From Dipteris shenzhenensis (lineage: Eukaryota; Polypodiophyta; Polypodiopsida; Gleicheniales): 64,000 nt of DNA. The stretch lies in NCBI GenBank assembly GCA_047967505.1, contig CM106540.1. One strand, written 5' to 3'. The translations under genes were made by a program, and so were the position numbers. Positions 1 through 11,069 of the stretch are shown here, piece by piece (within the stretch, counting starts at the first letter, position 1; every line of letters starts with the position of its first letter). The notes under the pieces are model-generated. The model did no database searches and had not been told where the DNA came from. It saw only the letters and a list, made by a program, of their open reading frames with translations.

Positions 1-2655
1 TTCTTTTAATGACCTTGAATGGGCCACAATATCTGGGGGATAATTTCGGAACCAAACCAGTACTTAGGCTCTTGGATTCCTTAGGAATTCTCAAATATAC
101 CATTGTTCCTTCAGAGAACTCTCTGGGTGAACGATGTCTATTAGCATAAAATCTGTCCCGATCTTGGGCACTTCTAATAGACTCCTTAGCAAACTGCAAC
201 ATTTCCTGCATGTCTTGCAAGAAGTTCTTAGCAGCATCATTTTGAATCCCTTTTAATCCAACCATAACTGGTGACTTAGGTTGAAACCCGTACATAAGCA
301 TAAAAGGACTGTAACCTGTACTAGAATGCTTTGCACTGTTGTAAGCAAGTTCAATCATAGGTAGATAATCTTCCCATGAAGACTGTCTCTTAGATACATA
401 TGCCCGAAGCATGTCTTCAACCAATTGGTTGACCTTCTCTGTACTGCCATCGGATTGTGCATGATCCGAGGAACTCATACTTAGAGTAGTTTCTAACTTC
501 TCAAAAACAAGTGTCCAAAAGTTACTTGTAAACTTTGAGTCCCTGTCACTGACTATGTCAGATGGCAAACCATACAGCTTGAACAAGTGGTCCACAAACT
601 CGTGAGCCAACTGAACAGCTGAAATAGTTGTTCTTGTAGGTAAGAATCTAGCCATTTTTGTCAAACGGTCGACTATGACCCAAATAGAGTCATGACCCTT
701 GCGCGTTCGAGGTAAACCAGTAATAAAATCCATGGAAATACTTTCCCATTTATTACCGGGAATCTGTAAAGGTTGTAATAAGCCCGCGCTTCTAAGGCGT
801 TCAGTCTTAGTAACCTGACAAACCCGGCAACCTACTACATAGTTCTCTATAAATGCACGCATCTTAGGCCAATAAAAGGTATGCCTCACAAGAGACAGAG
901 TCCTATGTATACCTGGATGTCCCGCACTAGGAGCATCATGACACTCCCAGAGAATCTTGGATTTAAGGTCCAGAACATCAGGCACACAAATCTTTTCATT
1001 CCGGAACAGCAAGCCGTTCCTAATCATCCACTGACCTCCCGCCGCCTGTATCCTAGGTGGCACAATCCCTGAGTCCTGGTCAACCATGGAGCTCCCATCC
1101 TGGACTCTCTGCCAATAAGAACTGAAATGACTATCAGTTGCGTATAGCCCTCTCAAGGATTGAAATAGGTCTGAGGATATTTCCGTAAATGACAAAGCAT
1201 TTACAAACTTAACTCGACTTAAGGCATCCGCCACACTATTCAACGAACCCTTACGATAACGTATTTCGAAATCAAAATCCTGCATTAGCTCTGCCCATCT
1301 AGCTTTCCTTCTTCTCAATTCTGAGCCATCACACACATACTTAATTGACTGGTGATCAGTCAATACAAGGAACTTTGAACCATACAAGTAGTGTCTCCAA
1401 ACCTTGAGAGCATACACTACAACATAAAGTTCCTTCTCAAGTGTGGGCCAACGATACTGAGTGTCGTCTAGCTTCTTACTCTCGAAAGCTACAGGTCTGC
1501 CCTCTTGGAATAGAGCTGCCCCAATCGCATAATCACTCGCATCGGCCTCTAAAACATAAGGCCGGGTAGGATCGGGTAATGCAAGAACGGGTGCTTCCTT
1601 GATAGAAAACTTCAAGGTTTCAAAAGCCTTGTTCATTGCATCATTCCAAGAGATAGGCTGGGTAGACCTGCGTCCACGACCTTTCAATATGTTGGTCAAG
1701 GGTGCCGTGATATGTAAATAATCACGCACTGACTTCCGAAGAAATACCGTAAATCCTAGGAAAGAACGAAGTTGTTTCACAGCCTGAGGGATAGGCCATT
1801 CTAAAACCTTCTGGATACGATCCAGATCAATGCTAATACCTTCAGAAGAAATCTTGTGTCCTAAGTAAATGATCTCCTTCATAAAGAAGTCACATTTACT
1901 CATCTTGGCATAAAGCTTATGCTGTCTTAGAACAACTAAGACAACCCGGAGGTGTCCTATATGATCCTTAAGCGTTTTACTATATACCAAGATATCATCT
2001 AGGAACACTACAACAAATTTGCCCAGAAAATCCCTGAACAAATCGTTCATCATCTGCTGAAAAGTAGCAGGAGCATTGGTCAAACCAAAAGGTAATACGA
2101 GAAACTCGTAATGACCATACCTAGTCCGGAATGCGGTCCTATCTATGTGTTTAGCATAGATACGGATTTGATGATAACCCGTACGCAAATCAATCTTAGT
2201 GAAATACTTCGCTCCGGCCAAACGGTCTATCAAATCAGCGGAACGAGGTAAAGGATAGCAGTTCTTAATTGTAACTTTATTTAATCGTTTATAATCTATA
2301 CACATTCTCCAGGAAGAATCCTTCTTCTTTCTTAAGAGGACAGGTGCACCCCAAGGTGGTTTACTTGGGCGGATATAGCCCATATTCAGGTAATCCTGAA
2401 GCTGGATAGCTAACTCATCCTCCTCTACCTGGCTCATCCTATAAGGTGGTACACTGATAGGTTGAGCCCCTGGGACTAAGTCTATGCGATGATCTACTGC
2501 CCGTTCTGGAGGTAAACCTTCCGGCAGTTGAGCTGGGAATACGTCCTTAAAATTATCTAACAACATTCTCAATTCCCGGTGTTCAAACACACTTAATTCA
2601 TTCTTGTTAATTACCGAAACAACAAATGAAGAAAGTGGAATCAAAACACACTGAT
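1..2655 (-). CDS. pol: gypsy pol: reverse transcriptase, RNase H, integrase (partial at window edge)
   Basis: Translating the minus strand gives one reading frame that I could follow without a stop from about 2655 to base 1. The RT core holds the FLDDILVYSK active site near 1985-2010. It is followed by the gypsy-type RNase H, with LTDHQSIKYVCDG near 1350. The integrase has an HHCC zinc region near 810-935 and three catalytic acidic residues in SMDFITGLP (about 720-745), VSDRDSKFTS (about 525-552) and STEKVNQL (about 425-450). A C-terminal KLSPRYCGPFKV segment runs to the window edge. The upstream gag-protease frame stops at 2661-2663 and this frame lies +1 to it, so expression needs a frameshift, or the copy has an indel. 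It copies element RNA to DNA and integrates it in the nucleus. Confidence 0.9.
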
Positions 2656-2660
2656 AGACA

Positions 2661-3614
2661 TCATAATGAGAATTGTTTAATATATTCCGCAGATACAATA
2701 GGCCCCTGAGAAGGGGGGATTTGATCACACTGAATATAAAATTGGGTGTCCTTATCTACAAAAGAAAGCGTATGCTCCGTCCATCTGATCTGAATATTGT
2801 GGGTTTTAAACCACTCTATCCCGATCAACAAGTCTACACGCTCTAGATGCATAACATAACATGTGAGAGCTCCCGTGTAGGCCTGAATCCGGATAGGAAG
2901 CGCTTCAACCTTGCGATCCCAAAACTGCTTCCCAGCTGGAAGCTGCACCTCATAGGTGTGGTCGCTAGGTACTGTGGACAGCCCCATCTTCTGCACAAAT
3001 TTGTAATTAACAAAATTGTGAGAGCTGCCCGGATCAAAGAGAATGTGAACCTGTTGGTCCCTAACTTCTCCATAAACTCGGAAAAGATCATGGGAACCAA
3101 ACAACGAAGTATTGAAAGTACAATTACAAGAAAGGGGGCAGGTAATGACATTTACTGAAATACCTATCATCGTGACTTGGTTTGCTCCCTTGGCTGCGGT
3201 ACGTGGACCCGCCTGGAGCTTCGGTCCTAGCACCAACTTTTGGTTCTTCCGCTTAGGACACTCATTCTTTGTGTGGCCCCGCTCCTCGCAATAGAAACAT
3301 CGGCCTTCTTTCTTGAGCCTGAGAGTGCGAAGGAAACGGGCCTTACCATTCTTTGCTGGAGTTAAGCTTTTCCTGGAGGCGTTGTCCGTAGACTTCGTCT
3401 CCGCAATACCAGTCGTATGCTGAAAGAACTTGCGTTTGTTCTTTCCACTCGTATCGGTAACTGTGGTTGCCTTGGTACCGGCCATGGTATCATCATATAT
3501 GCGTGCATATGTCATGGCCTCCTGCAACGTTGTGCACTTGTTGTTCTTTATCTGCAGCTTATAGGAGTCTGGCAAACCATCCACGAAGAAACCTAACAAG
3601 GTTACTGGATCCAT
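2661..3614 (-). pseudogene. gypsy gag C-terminus with zinc knuckle, plus aspartic protease
   Basis: This 317-codon minus-strand frame has the gag CA-like tail (VTLLGFFVDGLPDSY), then a CX2CX4HX4C zinc knuckle (CFYCEERGHTKNEC) at about residues 107-120. A retropepsin-like domain follows, with the active-site triad region VHILFDPGSSHNFV at about residue 190. The usual DSGAS or DTGAS is DPGSS here, which occurs in plant gypsy proteases. The Met at 3614 is only the first one in this frame. The true reading should enter from the gag frame covering 3602-3901, so there is a frame break near 3620-3650. The frame ends at 2661, next to pol in the +1 frame. The protease would process the polyprotein inside the virus-like particle. 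Confidence 0.85.
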
Positions 3615-4242
3615 TTTAGTGGCCCTGGTTTGCAGATCCCTAAATTTTGAAGATAAACTTCAAAGGTCAAGTTTAATTTTGACATATCGAGGGCCTTGAG
3701 CTTGCCAACGATATCGTAGTCATCCTCCTTCTTCAGGAACTCCTTCTTGAAGATGCCCTCAAAATCTGTCCAAGTATCAGGCTTAGGCTGGAGTTCTTTC
3801 CACCATAGCAAGGCTTTACCTGACATAAACCCTGCTGCTAGCTGAATCTTTTTCTCATCTGGATAGGGGTGGAATTGGAAGTGTACCTGCCACTTGTGCA
3901 ACCAAGTGTCAACTACCTCCTTTGTTCTTGACTTTTGGTCTTCGGAAAAGGATCTGGAGTTATATTCGGGCCTAGCACTGAAGCCATGGCATCCACATGC
4001 GTGAGTGCCTGTACAGTGCTAGCCAGAAGAGTGAGAGTTGCTTGTATCCCCTGGAGTTGCTGTGTCAACCCCGATTGATTAGCATTGACCTGCTCGAATT
4101 TGCCATCAAGAGCAGTCGTAACTTCACTGAAGGCTTTTTTAGTTATCAGGTCGTCATAGAGACCCTGATCCTCCTCTCCCACAGGAGTGTAATCCAAGTC
4201 CTGCTCTCCCATGGTGAACTCGGGATTTTGAGCATCAGACAT
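3602..4242 (-). pseudogene. gag: gypsy gag N-terminal half, frameshifted
   Basis: Gag probably starts at the ATG at 4240-4242 (MSDAQNPEF...) and runs to 3913 with an acidic N-terminus and a short coiled-coil-like stretch (LTQQLQGIQATLTLLASTVQ). The retrotransposon gag core then continues in a second frame, 3901-3602, with HFQFHPYPDEKKIQLAAGF and ALLWWKEL, typical of the Retrotrans_gag family. Both joins (about 3905-3945 and 3620-3650) need a one-base shift, so the gene is broken at least twice. The open frame continuing upstream to 4584 is leader sequence, judged by its CCGTACAG repeats and cysteine-rich, non-gag translation. Gag would form the cytoplasmic virus-like particle. Confidence 0.8.
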
Positions 4243-4369
4243 GGCTGAAATCTGATACAAACTGAGATAAATAACTGACTGCAACAAAGCACAGAGGAGG
4301 ATAAAGCAGAAGAAAACCGTCCCGAAAGATGCAGACGAAAGGAGATGCTGGAATTTGGCGAATCGGAAG

Positions 4370-4640
4370 CCCACGAATCTCGAGACCTCTCCGAACCCCA
4401 ACCGGATGCGCGTGCTGCTGGAGTAACTGTACGGTCTGCTGACGTGGCTGTACGGCTGCTGACGTAGGCCGTACAGATGCTGACGGAGGCCGTACAGTGT
4501 TGACGTAACTGTACGGCATCCGTACAGTGTGCAGGTACAGTTGCGCAGTCGGGGTTCGCAGCAACAGGTGCAGGACTGGCGCATATATTCCGTACAGTGC
4601 TGACGCAGACTGTACGGGCTGATGCAGAGCCTTCGATGGC
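4370..4640. repeat. CCGTACAG/CTGTACGG motif cluster in the gypsy leader
   Basis: The motif CTGTACGG or CCGTACAG recurs about ten times here, usually spaced by CTGACG-type linkers. It lies between the primer binding site and gag. The same motif is dense in the leaders of Copia-2 (9100-9480) and Copia-1 (17030-17210). Confidence 0.8.
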
Positions 4641-4875
4641 TGCACTGGCTGACGCAAGCAGGGGGCGGATGCAGAAGACTGCACGAGGCAGGGCTGTGCT
4701 GGCGCAGGCAGGGTACGGATGAGGCTGGCTGGCTGGCGCAGAAATCGAGGGGAAAGCTCGAAGCTCTAGGCTGCTTGTGGGTAGGCTAGTACCCTGCCCC
4801 CACCTATATAGGGTGCAGGGCAGCCTTATTTGGAAGCTGAGCTTCCAAAAACGGCCAAGCCCCTCTAGCTTTGGA

Positions 4876-4903
4876 GGGGTGCTTTTTCGAAAAAAGCACC
4901 CCC
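4876..4903. repeat. Perfect or near-perfect hairpin in the gypsy leader
   Basis: GGGGTGCTTTTT, a TCGA centre and its complement AAAAAGCACCCC form a near-perfect inverted repeat with arms of about 12 bp. It sits immediately before a 23-bp tandem array, in what would be the 5' untranslated leader of the genomic RNA. Confidence 0.85.
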
Positions 4904-4905
4904 CT

Positions 4906-4997
4906 GCGCAGGCTGCTCGCAGCCCTAAGCGCAGGCTGTTCGCAGCCTGTTGCGCAGGCTGTACTCAGCCTATTGCGCAGGCTGTCAAGCCTCTCTT
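4906..4997. repeat. 23-bp tandem repeat, four units
   Basis: Units start at 4906, 4929, 4952 and 4975, an exact 23-bp period. Each holds GCGCAGGCTG followed by a CAGCCT-like half, so each unit can fold on itself. The location is the gypsy leader. Confidence 0.9.
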
Positions 4998-5295
4998 TGC
5001 CCCGCCTACTCCGTACCATCACAGGCGCTACTTCCCCGCCTCCCTTGCTGCTTTTTTCCAGCCCATCTCTCCTGCTTTTCTGCTCTCTTTCTCCTTCCTC
5101 TAGACTTCTCTCACAGGCCTTCAGAGATCTCGATTTTCTCTCTCTCCTATTCTTCTTTCTTTTCCAGATATCTCTCCACCCCTCCTATCCCAGGTATCCA
5201 GCAAAAACGCAGCAAGAAATTTCGAAATTTAGGGCATACCTGGAGGGAAAACTCGTCAAAAGTTCTCGCATCAGAAGTTCCTACCTCAGGAGTTT

Positions 5296-5307
5296 GCTCT
5301 GATACCA
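5296..5307 (-). other. Primer binding site of the gypsy element
   Basis: The minus strand reads TGGTATCAGAGC, complementary to the 3' end of plant initiator-Met tRNA. It lies two bases inside the LTR end at 5310. Confidence 0.92.
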
Positions 5308-5309
5308 AC

Positions 5310-5825
5310 TGACACATCCTAGCACTCCTGAAACCCCTGATCTGCAAAACAACCACACACAACGTCAGATCTGAGCAGGCTGCTCACCACCCAACCGTGA
5401 CATCTATGGGATGTGATCCCGAATCAGAAGATGTCCCCTCCGAGCCACGAGCTGAGCTACTGGCACGAACTCCCAATCAGATCCAAACCAGCCTGGTGTC
5501 CCATACCACCAGGTGGCGCTGTGAAGCCCTGGATCTGTCACTGGGCCTTGGGCTAGGCTAAGATGCAGGCGCGCGTCCGCGACTCAATCAGACCTAGCAC
5601 CTGGGAACGAGACTTGCTCCCAACTGCACACTGAGAACTGAACCCCCTGGGCCCCTTTTATAGACTCGAGCCCCGACCGCCAAAAATAGCGAAGACCTAT
5701 AAATAGTTCGTACCCTTGCCACTCAACCCGAGAATCAAGCCTTCCTAGCTCTAAGCCTCCCCAGGCTAACCTGAGCTAGTTCTGTGTACCTAGTACACGT
5801 CAGATACCAATCCGTGCACATGACA
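5310..5825 (-). repeat. 5' LTR of the gypsy element
   Basis: The right edge of the LTR is set by the adjacent primer binding site. The other edge is inferred from TG...CA ends (TGTCAT at 5825 and GTGTCA at 5310 on the minus strand). Length is about 516 bp. The outer edge is less certain because the partner LTR is outside the window. Confidence 0.65.
5651..5662 (-). promoter_or_regulatory. TATA box in the gypsy LTR
   Basis: The minus strand reads TATAAAAGGGGC, a strong plant TATA box, about 340 bp from the primer-binding-site end of the LTR. Element transcription would start shortly after it. Confidence 0.7.
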
Positions 5826-6529
5826 GCAAGAGAGAAGAAGAGTTTGTCCTAGGAAGGAGAAATCTAGTTGCGAATCATTCTTGAGTAGAAACGATGGGAG
5901 GATGTTGAGTTTCGTGGAGATAGGGTGATGCGAATTGGACTTGGATAGGCTAGGAAATCAAAGCTTGGGGTGGGCGACAGGGAGAAGAGCTAGGATGCAG
6001 TGCAACTACTGCTTTGCTTTTGGAAATTCGTTTTTGGAGCCTTGTTTTTTGGAAAGTGCTTTTAAAAGCTTTAATTGCCAAAAGCAGAAGCCCTTGTTTT
6101 AGCCTTGGAAGGCTAGAAAAGAGAAAGCTTCTTTGGGAAGCTATGCTTTCCAAACAATTCGTTTTTGGAGCTTTTGGATGCTTTTCTAGAACCAGAAGCC
6201 CAAGCCAGGAGTTTTACAACCCCTATACTCCCTTGTCCGAAGCCCCACATAGCCTATCTTCAATGCGATCTAGCAGGAAGGGATTCCAAGAAGGATTTGG
6301 TAGTTGACAGTGTACTCCATCGCAGCACCTCTTGCTTCTTGCGCCGGGCATCCTTCTCTCAGATTTTGCCATCATTGCTAGCTCCTCTCGCTGACATTCT
6401 CCTGCAATTTGCCATCTCTACCTAGCGCAACCTTGTAGATCCTTCTTCCCGGCTGAATTCTTCGTCCCTGTGCTATCCTCCTCTTCTACCATTCCTTGCA
6501 GCCATCGCATGTGTTCATAGGGGTCTCAA
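5826..6529. other. No gene seen; unassigned DNA between gypsy and Copia-1
   Basis: No open frame here is convincing. The stretch 6000-6200 is rich in short AAGCTTT/GGAAGC inverted and direct repeats. ATTCGTTTTTGGAGC is repeated exactly at 6026-6040 and 6157-6171. The last five bases (CTCAA) are the target duplication of Copia-1. Confidence 0.6.
6525..6529. other. Target site duplication CTCAA, left of Copia-1
   Basis: It matches CTCAA at 17738-17742 exactly and directly flanks both LTRs of Copia-1. This proves that 6530-17737 is one insertion, later interrupted by Copia-2. Confidence 0.9.
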
Positions 6530-6798
6530 TGTAGGCTATGGCAAGCAATGGAAGCTCAAAACTGGAGGAGAGAAGGAGAGAAACGAGATGCTGTAATGAA
6601 TTGCTGCATAACTGAGAGTGGAGGAGCCAACATAACAAAACCCTAGGACTGAATGTCCTAACTGGACGAAGTGTCCTAACTGACCTAGGTGGTACATGCA
6701 CTAACTGTACCAACAAACCTAATTGACTGTAACTAGGCCTACAAGGCACATACCAAGGAGTAAGTGGCACCTATGGATAGCCCATAGAATGGCCTACA
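6530..6798 (-). repeat. 3' LTR of Copia-1
   Basis: This 269-bp repeat matches 17472-17737. Its ends are the inverted repeat TGTAGGC/GCCTACA. It contains TGTCCTAA-type repeats resembling the AGGACACTTAGTCCT motifs of the Copia-2 LTR, which suggests related families. Confidence 0.93.
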
Positions 6799-6811
6799 AA
6801 CCCCCCTCCAT
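6799..6811 (-). other. Polypurine tract of Copia-1
   Basis: The minus strand reads GGAGGGGGGTTTG directly before the 3' LTR. This is the expected plus-strand DNA priming site. Confidence 0.75.
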
Positions 6812-6950
6812 GGTATGGGCTGAAGTATCTTGGACATGACTTAGGATACCTGAATATCTAATGTCATGGTTGCACATGTTCATCCTGTAGGGATATAGCA
6901 ACCTATGATTGTACATAGTACAACAGATCAAGTCACAAAAGGTACTAAGT

Positions 6951-8747
6951 TTAAGCTTGCCGAAAAGCTTCAAACTTAGGTGCAGGTAGAGCCTTCGTAA
7001 AAAGATCTACCAAGTTGTCTTCAGTGGGAACATAAGACAACTGAATATCACCTGTTGATAATCTCTGTGTGACATAGTGATAGTGAACCTCAATATGCTT
7101 TGTGCGAGCATGGAAAACAGGATTCTGTGCAATAGCCAAAGTACTCTGACTATCGGTGAAGATGACAATAGGAGTAGTCTGACATGCATAAAGATCTGCA
7201 AGTAACTTCTGAAGCCAAATACAGTCCACTATAGCTATAAAAGCTGCTCTGTACTGAGCTTCACAGCTAGAAGTAGCAACTGTACTCTGCTTCTTGCTGA
7301 ACCAAGAAATGCATGAAGTACCAAGCATAAAACAGTTGCCACCATGTGACACACGGGTGTCCGAACAGCCAGCCCAATCACTATCAGTGAATCCATGCAT
7401 AACAAGTGAAGAATCAGCCTCATAAAGGAGGCCCAAATGTTGAGTGCCTTTGAGATACCTAAAGACACGCTTCATGGCATGCCAATGGTGCATAGAGGGG
7501 CTGTGCATATGCCTGCTCAATTGTGAGACAACCTACTGTAAATCATGTCTCGTATGGCATAAGTAAATCAGACAACCAACTGCCTGCTGATATAGAGCGA
7601 CATCACAGCACCGCTGCGATCCTCAGAAGAGAAGTGAAAAATGGTGTGGATACTGGCTTGCAATCGTCAAAATGAAAACGCTGCAAAAGTTGTCCAATAT
7701 ACTTGGATTGTGACATCAAAATGCCCCCCTCACTGCTAGCAAATTGGATGCCGACATAGTAATGCAAAAGACCAAGATCAGACATAGCAAATGTCTTTTG
7801 GAAGTCAAGCTTAAAAGCTGCAATTTGCTCAGCATGTGTCCCAGGAAGCATGTCATTCACATAGAGCACTAAAATCAGCAAATCTGTCCCACTCTTGCTG
7901 ATGTAAAGGGTAGCCTTTGTAGGGCTGTTCTGAAAGCCAAGTGTGAGCAAATGAGCATGTATCTTGGAATACCAAGCCTGAGGTGCTTGCTTCAATCCAT
8001 AGAGGGACAACCTCAGATGGAAGATCATTAGGAGCATTGGACAGAAACAAAGGCATCAAGCTGTCAAAGATATCTAGGGCTTCAACAACGGTCTGTTTTT
8101 GAGAGTCCAGCAAAGGCATAGTGGAAGATTCATCAAACACAACATCCCGATTGACAAAACACTTGCCCGTGCGGGACGAGTAGAGCTTATAGCCATTGTT
8201 CTTTAAGCTATATCCAATAAAAATGCATTTGACAGCTTTATTATCCAACTTGGTGCGTGTTTGAGAAGACACATGGGCATAGGCCAAGCATCGAAATGTT
8301 CTCATGTGAGAAATGTGGGGCTTACGACCTGTCCAAGCCTCATAAGGTTGCCTTTGTGGGACATCTGTTTAAAATGTAATTAGCACACATAACGGCATCT
8401 AACGACAACTTGTTAGGCAAATGAATGCCTTTCAACATGCACCTGGCCATCTCCACATCACTAATCTATTCTTCCGCTCAACAACAGGATTCTGTTGAGG
8501 AGTATAAGGCACTGTGCATTGATGATGTATGCCACGTGAAGTCAAAAAAACAGCAAAATCCTTTGACATATATTCACCCCCCGTGTCTGTATTAAGGTGA
8601 GCAATGTGCAGCACACTCTCATTCTCAGCCAAGGCAATAAAATGCTTGAAGCATGAAGAAACTTCGGATTTGGATTTCAATGTGAAAATCCGAGTGGACC
8701 TGGTGAAGTCATCAATAAATGTAACAAAATAATAGAATCCCCCAAGA
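6951..8747 (-). pseudogene. pol: Copia-1 pol, downstream part: integrase end, RT, RNase H
   Basis: Read downwards: integrase core (8747-8432; FIDDFTRS..., NTDTGGEYMSK, PYTPQQNPVVERKNR), integrase C-terminal/connection region (8305-8020; FIGYSLKNNGYKLY, RDVVFDE), the second half of RT (8030-7603) and RNase H (7520-6951; TDSDWAG, SSCEAQY, FTDSQSTLAI, HARTKHIEVHYH, VDLFTKAL). Near 8020 the frame jumps from the connection region straight to LSLYGLKQAPQAWY. By comparison with Copia-2, about 700 bp with the RT fingers and palm start are missing. The catalytic motif at about 7850-7866 is YVND, so an essential aspartate is lost. Several frameshifts separate the segments. Integrase is interrupted at 8752/14607 by Copia-2. 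Confidence 0.9.
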
Positions 8748-8752
8748 GTTGC
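8748..8752. other. Target site duplication of Copia-2, left copy (GTTGC)
   Basis: The right copy at 14607-14611 is GCTGC, with one mismatch. The duplicated bases lie in the integrase of Copia-1. Confidence 0.75.
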
Positions 8753-9020
8753 TGTAGGCCATCTTCTGGTAATTCTAGTGATGCCCTATAGGCCATGGTA
8801 TGTGCCTTGTAGGCATAGATATAGGCACTTATAGTTTTAGTGCCTTTTAGGCCACATAGGACACTTAGTCCTATGTGACACCTAGGACACTTAGTCCTAG
8901 GGTCTAGGTCTAGCTACAATCACCATGTACTCTTTTTCTTTCATACTCAAGATTGACATGACGGTTGCGACTCTTCAACTCTTTGTACCTTGCACTCTCT
9001 TTTCATTCAACGATCTTATA
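8753..9020 (+). repeat. 5' LTR of Copia-2
   Basis: It begins TGTAGGCC and ends CTTATA, so the usual CA end is TA. It has two copies of an AGGACACTTAGTCCT palindrome-containing unit where the 3' LTR has three. That 26-bp unit accounts exactly for the length difference from the 3' LTR. Confidence 0.92.
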
Positions 9021-9021
9021 G

Positions 9022-9033
9022 TGGTATCAGAGC
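9022..9033 (+). other. Primer binding site of Copia-2
   Basis: TGGTATCAGAGC, complementary to initiator-Met tRNA, begins one base after the LTR. Confidence 0.92.
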
Positions 9034-9099
9034 TACGTTTTAACTCGTATCCTACTCCTGAACTCGCACCAACTCTTCTCAGCCTACCTGCTCCTCCAT

Positions 9100-9480
9100 C
9101 CGTACAGTCTGTATGACTGTACGGACGCCCGTATACACAGCCCGTACAATCAACGTACTTGTGTCGTACTTTCGTACATGCATTTCGTACTGCGCTGTAC
9201 TGTGCTCCATTGTGCTGCACTTCCCATACAGTCGTACATTGTATTCCGTACTTGTCATGTACTTGTTCCGTACATTCATCGTACAGCCACGTGTGAAGAT
9301 CTGTCGTACAAAGTTGGAGACTACCTATGATTTCGTACATCGTACCGTGTATGTGCTCTATACAGCATACGTACTTGCTCCGTACAGCTTTCGTATAGCG
9401 TACATGTTCCGTACAGAGTATCTACTTCGTACAGTGTACTAGATCCGTACAGCTTGTACATGCTCCAGGTATTCCGTACA
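9100..9480. repeat. CGTAC-rich repeat region in the Copia-2 leader
   Basis: CGTAC, CCGTACAG and TCGTACA occur roughly every 10-25 bases through the whole stretch, on either strand. No protein is supported. It sits in the untranslated leader like the clusters at 4370-4640 and 17030-17210. Confidence 0.85.
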
Positions 9481-10016
9481 GTTTCACACGCGTGAAATTG
9501 TTGTCAGAATCCGTACTTGCTGGCATTGGCTATGAATCAAGACATTGGCATTTTTTGGGGCTTTTAGTTCTTTTCACCTTCTTTGGTTGCAATTTCTTGC
9601 AAGAACATTGGGGCTTTGGGATTTGGGTTGCAATCTCTTGTTTGTTTGCAGTACATTTGGGTCAGATTGCAGGACATTGAGTCACTTTTGCAGAACATTG
9701 AGTCTTATTCTCATACATTGGGTCACATTTGCAAAAAAATCTCAGCAAAATTTGGGGCTTTTCTGTATTTGCCCTCTTTTTGGCCTATTTGCCCTCATTA
9801 AATTGGGGCTTTTGCCAGATTTGTTGTTTTTGCAGTGAACATTGCCTGACACAGTCACATTTGGGTCAAATCTGCATTTGCCCTTTGATTTGGGTTGGAA
9901 ATTTGCAGAATATTTATTTGCAGATATTTGCTGTCATTTTTGGACAGCCAGCTCTTTGCAGTGATAGCCTTGAGGCTTTTGGGTTTTCAGGTCTTTTTCA
10001 GGGTATCTCATTTGCA
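9480..10016 (+). other. Remaining leader of Copia-2, no gene
   Basis: TTTGGGCTTTTG, TTTGCAG and CATTGGGTCA-type short repeats fill this stretch. Several overlapping short open frames have T-rich, hydrophobic, mutually inconsistent translations and look fortuitous. The gag start codon follows at 10017. Confidence 0.6.
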
Positions 10017-10935
10017 ATGGTTGGGAACAATCAAGATCTATTTGGCATTCTTCATGAAGATGATAAGTTGGATGGCACCAACTATCCGATGTGGTCTTAT
10101 CTCATGAAACATATTCTTTCTGGGATATTGTTTCTGGGGTTGAACTGAGGCCAGCCAATGCTATAGAGGTTGCCTCTATTGCTGGTCCCTCTGCAGGGGG
10201 TACTCCTCTTGATTCCTTATCTTCTAGCACTCCTGCTTCTGCTCCCCCAACTCAGGAAAAATCAAGATGGGATGCAAGAGATGCGAATGCACATTCCTGT
10301 ATTGCTTTATCATGCGAGAGATTCATTATTCCACACATCCGGTCTTGTAGGACAGCAAAGGATGCTTGGGACAAATTGGCTTCTCTTTATCAGATTCGCA
10401 AGGAGGTACGTGTTGCATTTTTAAGAAGACAGATGCTGGAAGTCAGTATGAATGAAGGTGATTCTATGGATGCATATCTGACAAGGTTAAAGGACCTCAT
10501 GGAACAACTTGCCGATATTGATGAGGTGGTGCCAAATTCTCAGCTTGTCAGTACCACATTGAATGGACTGCCAGATACCTATCAAGGGTTTGCTACAACC
10601 CTTCGGTTAGTGGCCATGGGTAATCCAGATCACTACTCTTTTGATTAGCTAGTTACTTTGCTTTTGCAGGAAGAGCAAAGTCGAGCTAATAGACAAGCCA
10701 TTATTCCTGATCATGCATTTGCTTCGCAGCAGACATGAAGAGGCAAGGCTTCCAAGCCTATGGGCAAGCCTAAATCTGCGCATAGCAGCTGCAATTCCTC
10801 CCATGCATCTAAAAATACAGCAGATAAGTCAAAGAAGAAAAGATGCAACTATTGTCGCAAGCCTGGACATGACATTTCAGAATACAGGAAGCGCATTGCT
10901 TTGGAGAAAAAGAGGATTGATAGTTAATACCTCAC
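10017..10935 (+). pseudogene. gag: Copia-2 gag with defective zinc knuckle
   Basis: Translation starts MVGNNQDLFGILHEDDKLDG at 10017. It shifts frame near 10100-10140, then continues through the copia gag core (CIALSCERFIIPHI, AKDAWDKLASLYQ, LVSTTLNGLPDTYQGFATTL). A TAG at 10646-10648 replaces the Gln seen in Copia-1 (SFDQLV). The zinc knuckle near 10835-10890 reads CNYCRKPGHDISEY, so the fourth zinc ligand is Tyr instead of Cys. Several further shifts follow before the protease. The product, if made, would be a truncated capsid protein. Confidence 0.85.
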
Positions 10936-11069
10936 ATGCTATTGAATCCCATGAGCTAGCAGATGCTTCACATGCACATGCTCTCCAGGATGATTGGGCA
11001 TGGGCTGTCCATTGCTCATTTGATCCATCCAAAGCCGATGCACTCTTTACTGCTAATGATGCTCAGTCT

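Larger units (their letters stand above)
1..5825 (-). mobile_element. Ty3/gypsy LTR retrotransposon, 5' LTR to integrase, cut by the window edge
   Basis: Read on the minus strand, the order is LTR (5310-5825), primer binding site, a leader of about 1 kb, gag, zinc knuckle plus protease, reverse transcriptase, RNase H and integrase. Integrase after RNase H is the Ty3/gypsy (Metaviridae) order. The 3' LTR would lie to the left of the window, so neither element length, target duplication nor LTR divergence can be read. Pol looks open, but gag is in three frames, so this copy is probably not autonomous. No chromodomain is visible before the window edge. Confidence 0.93.
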
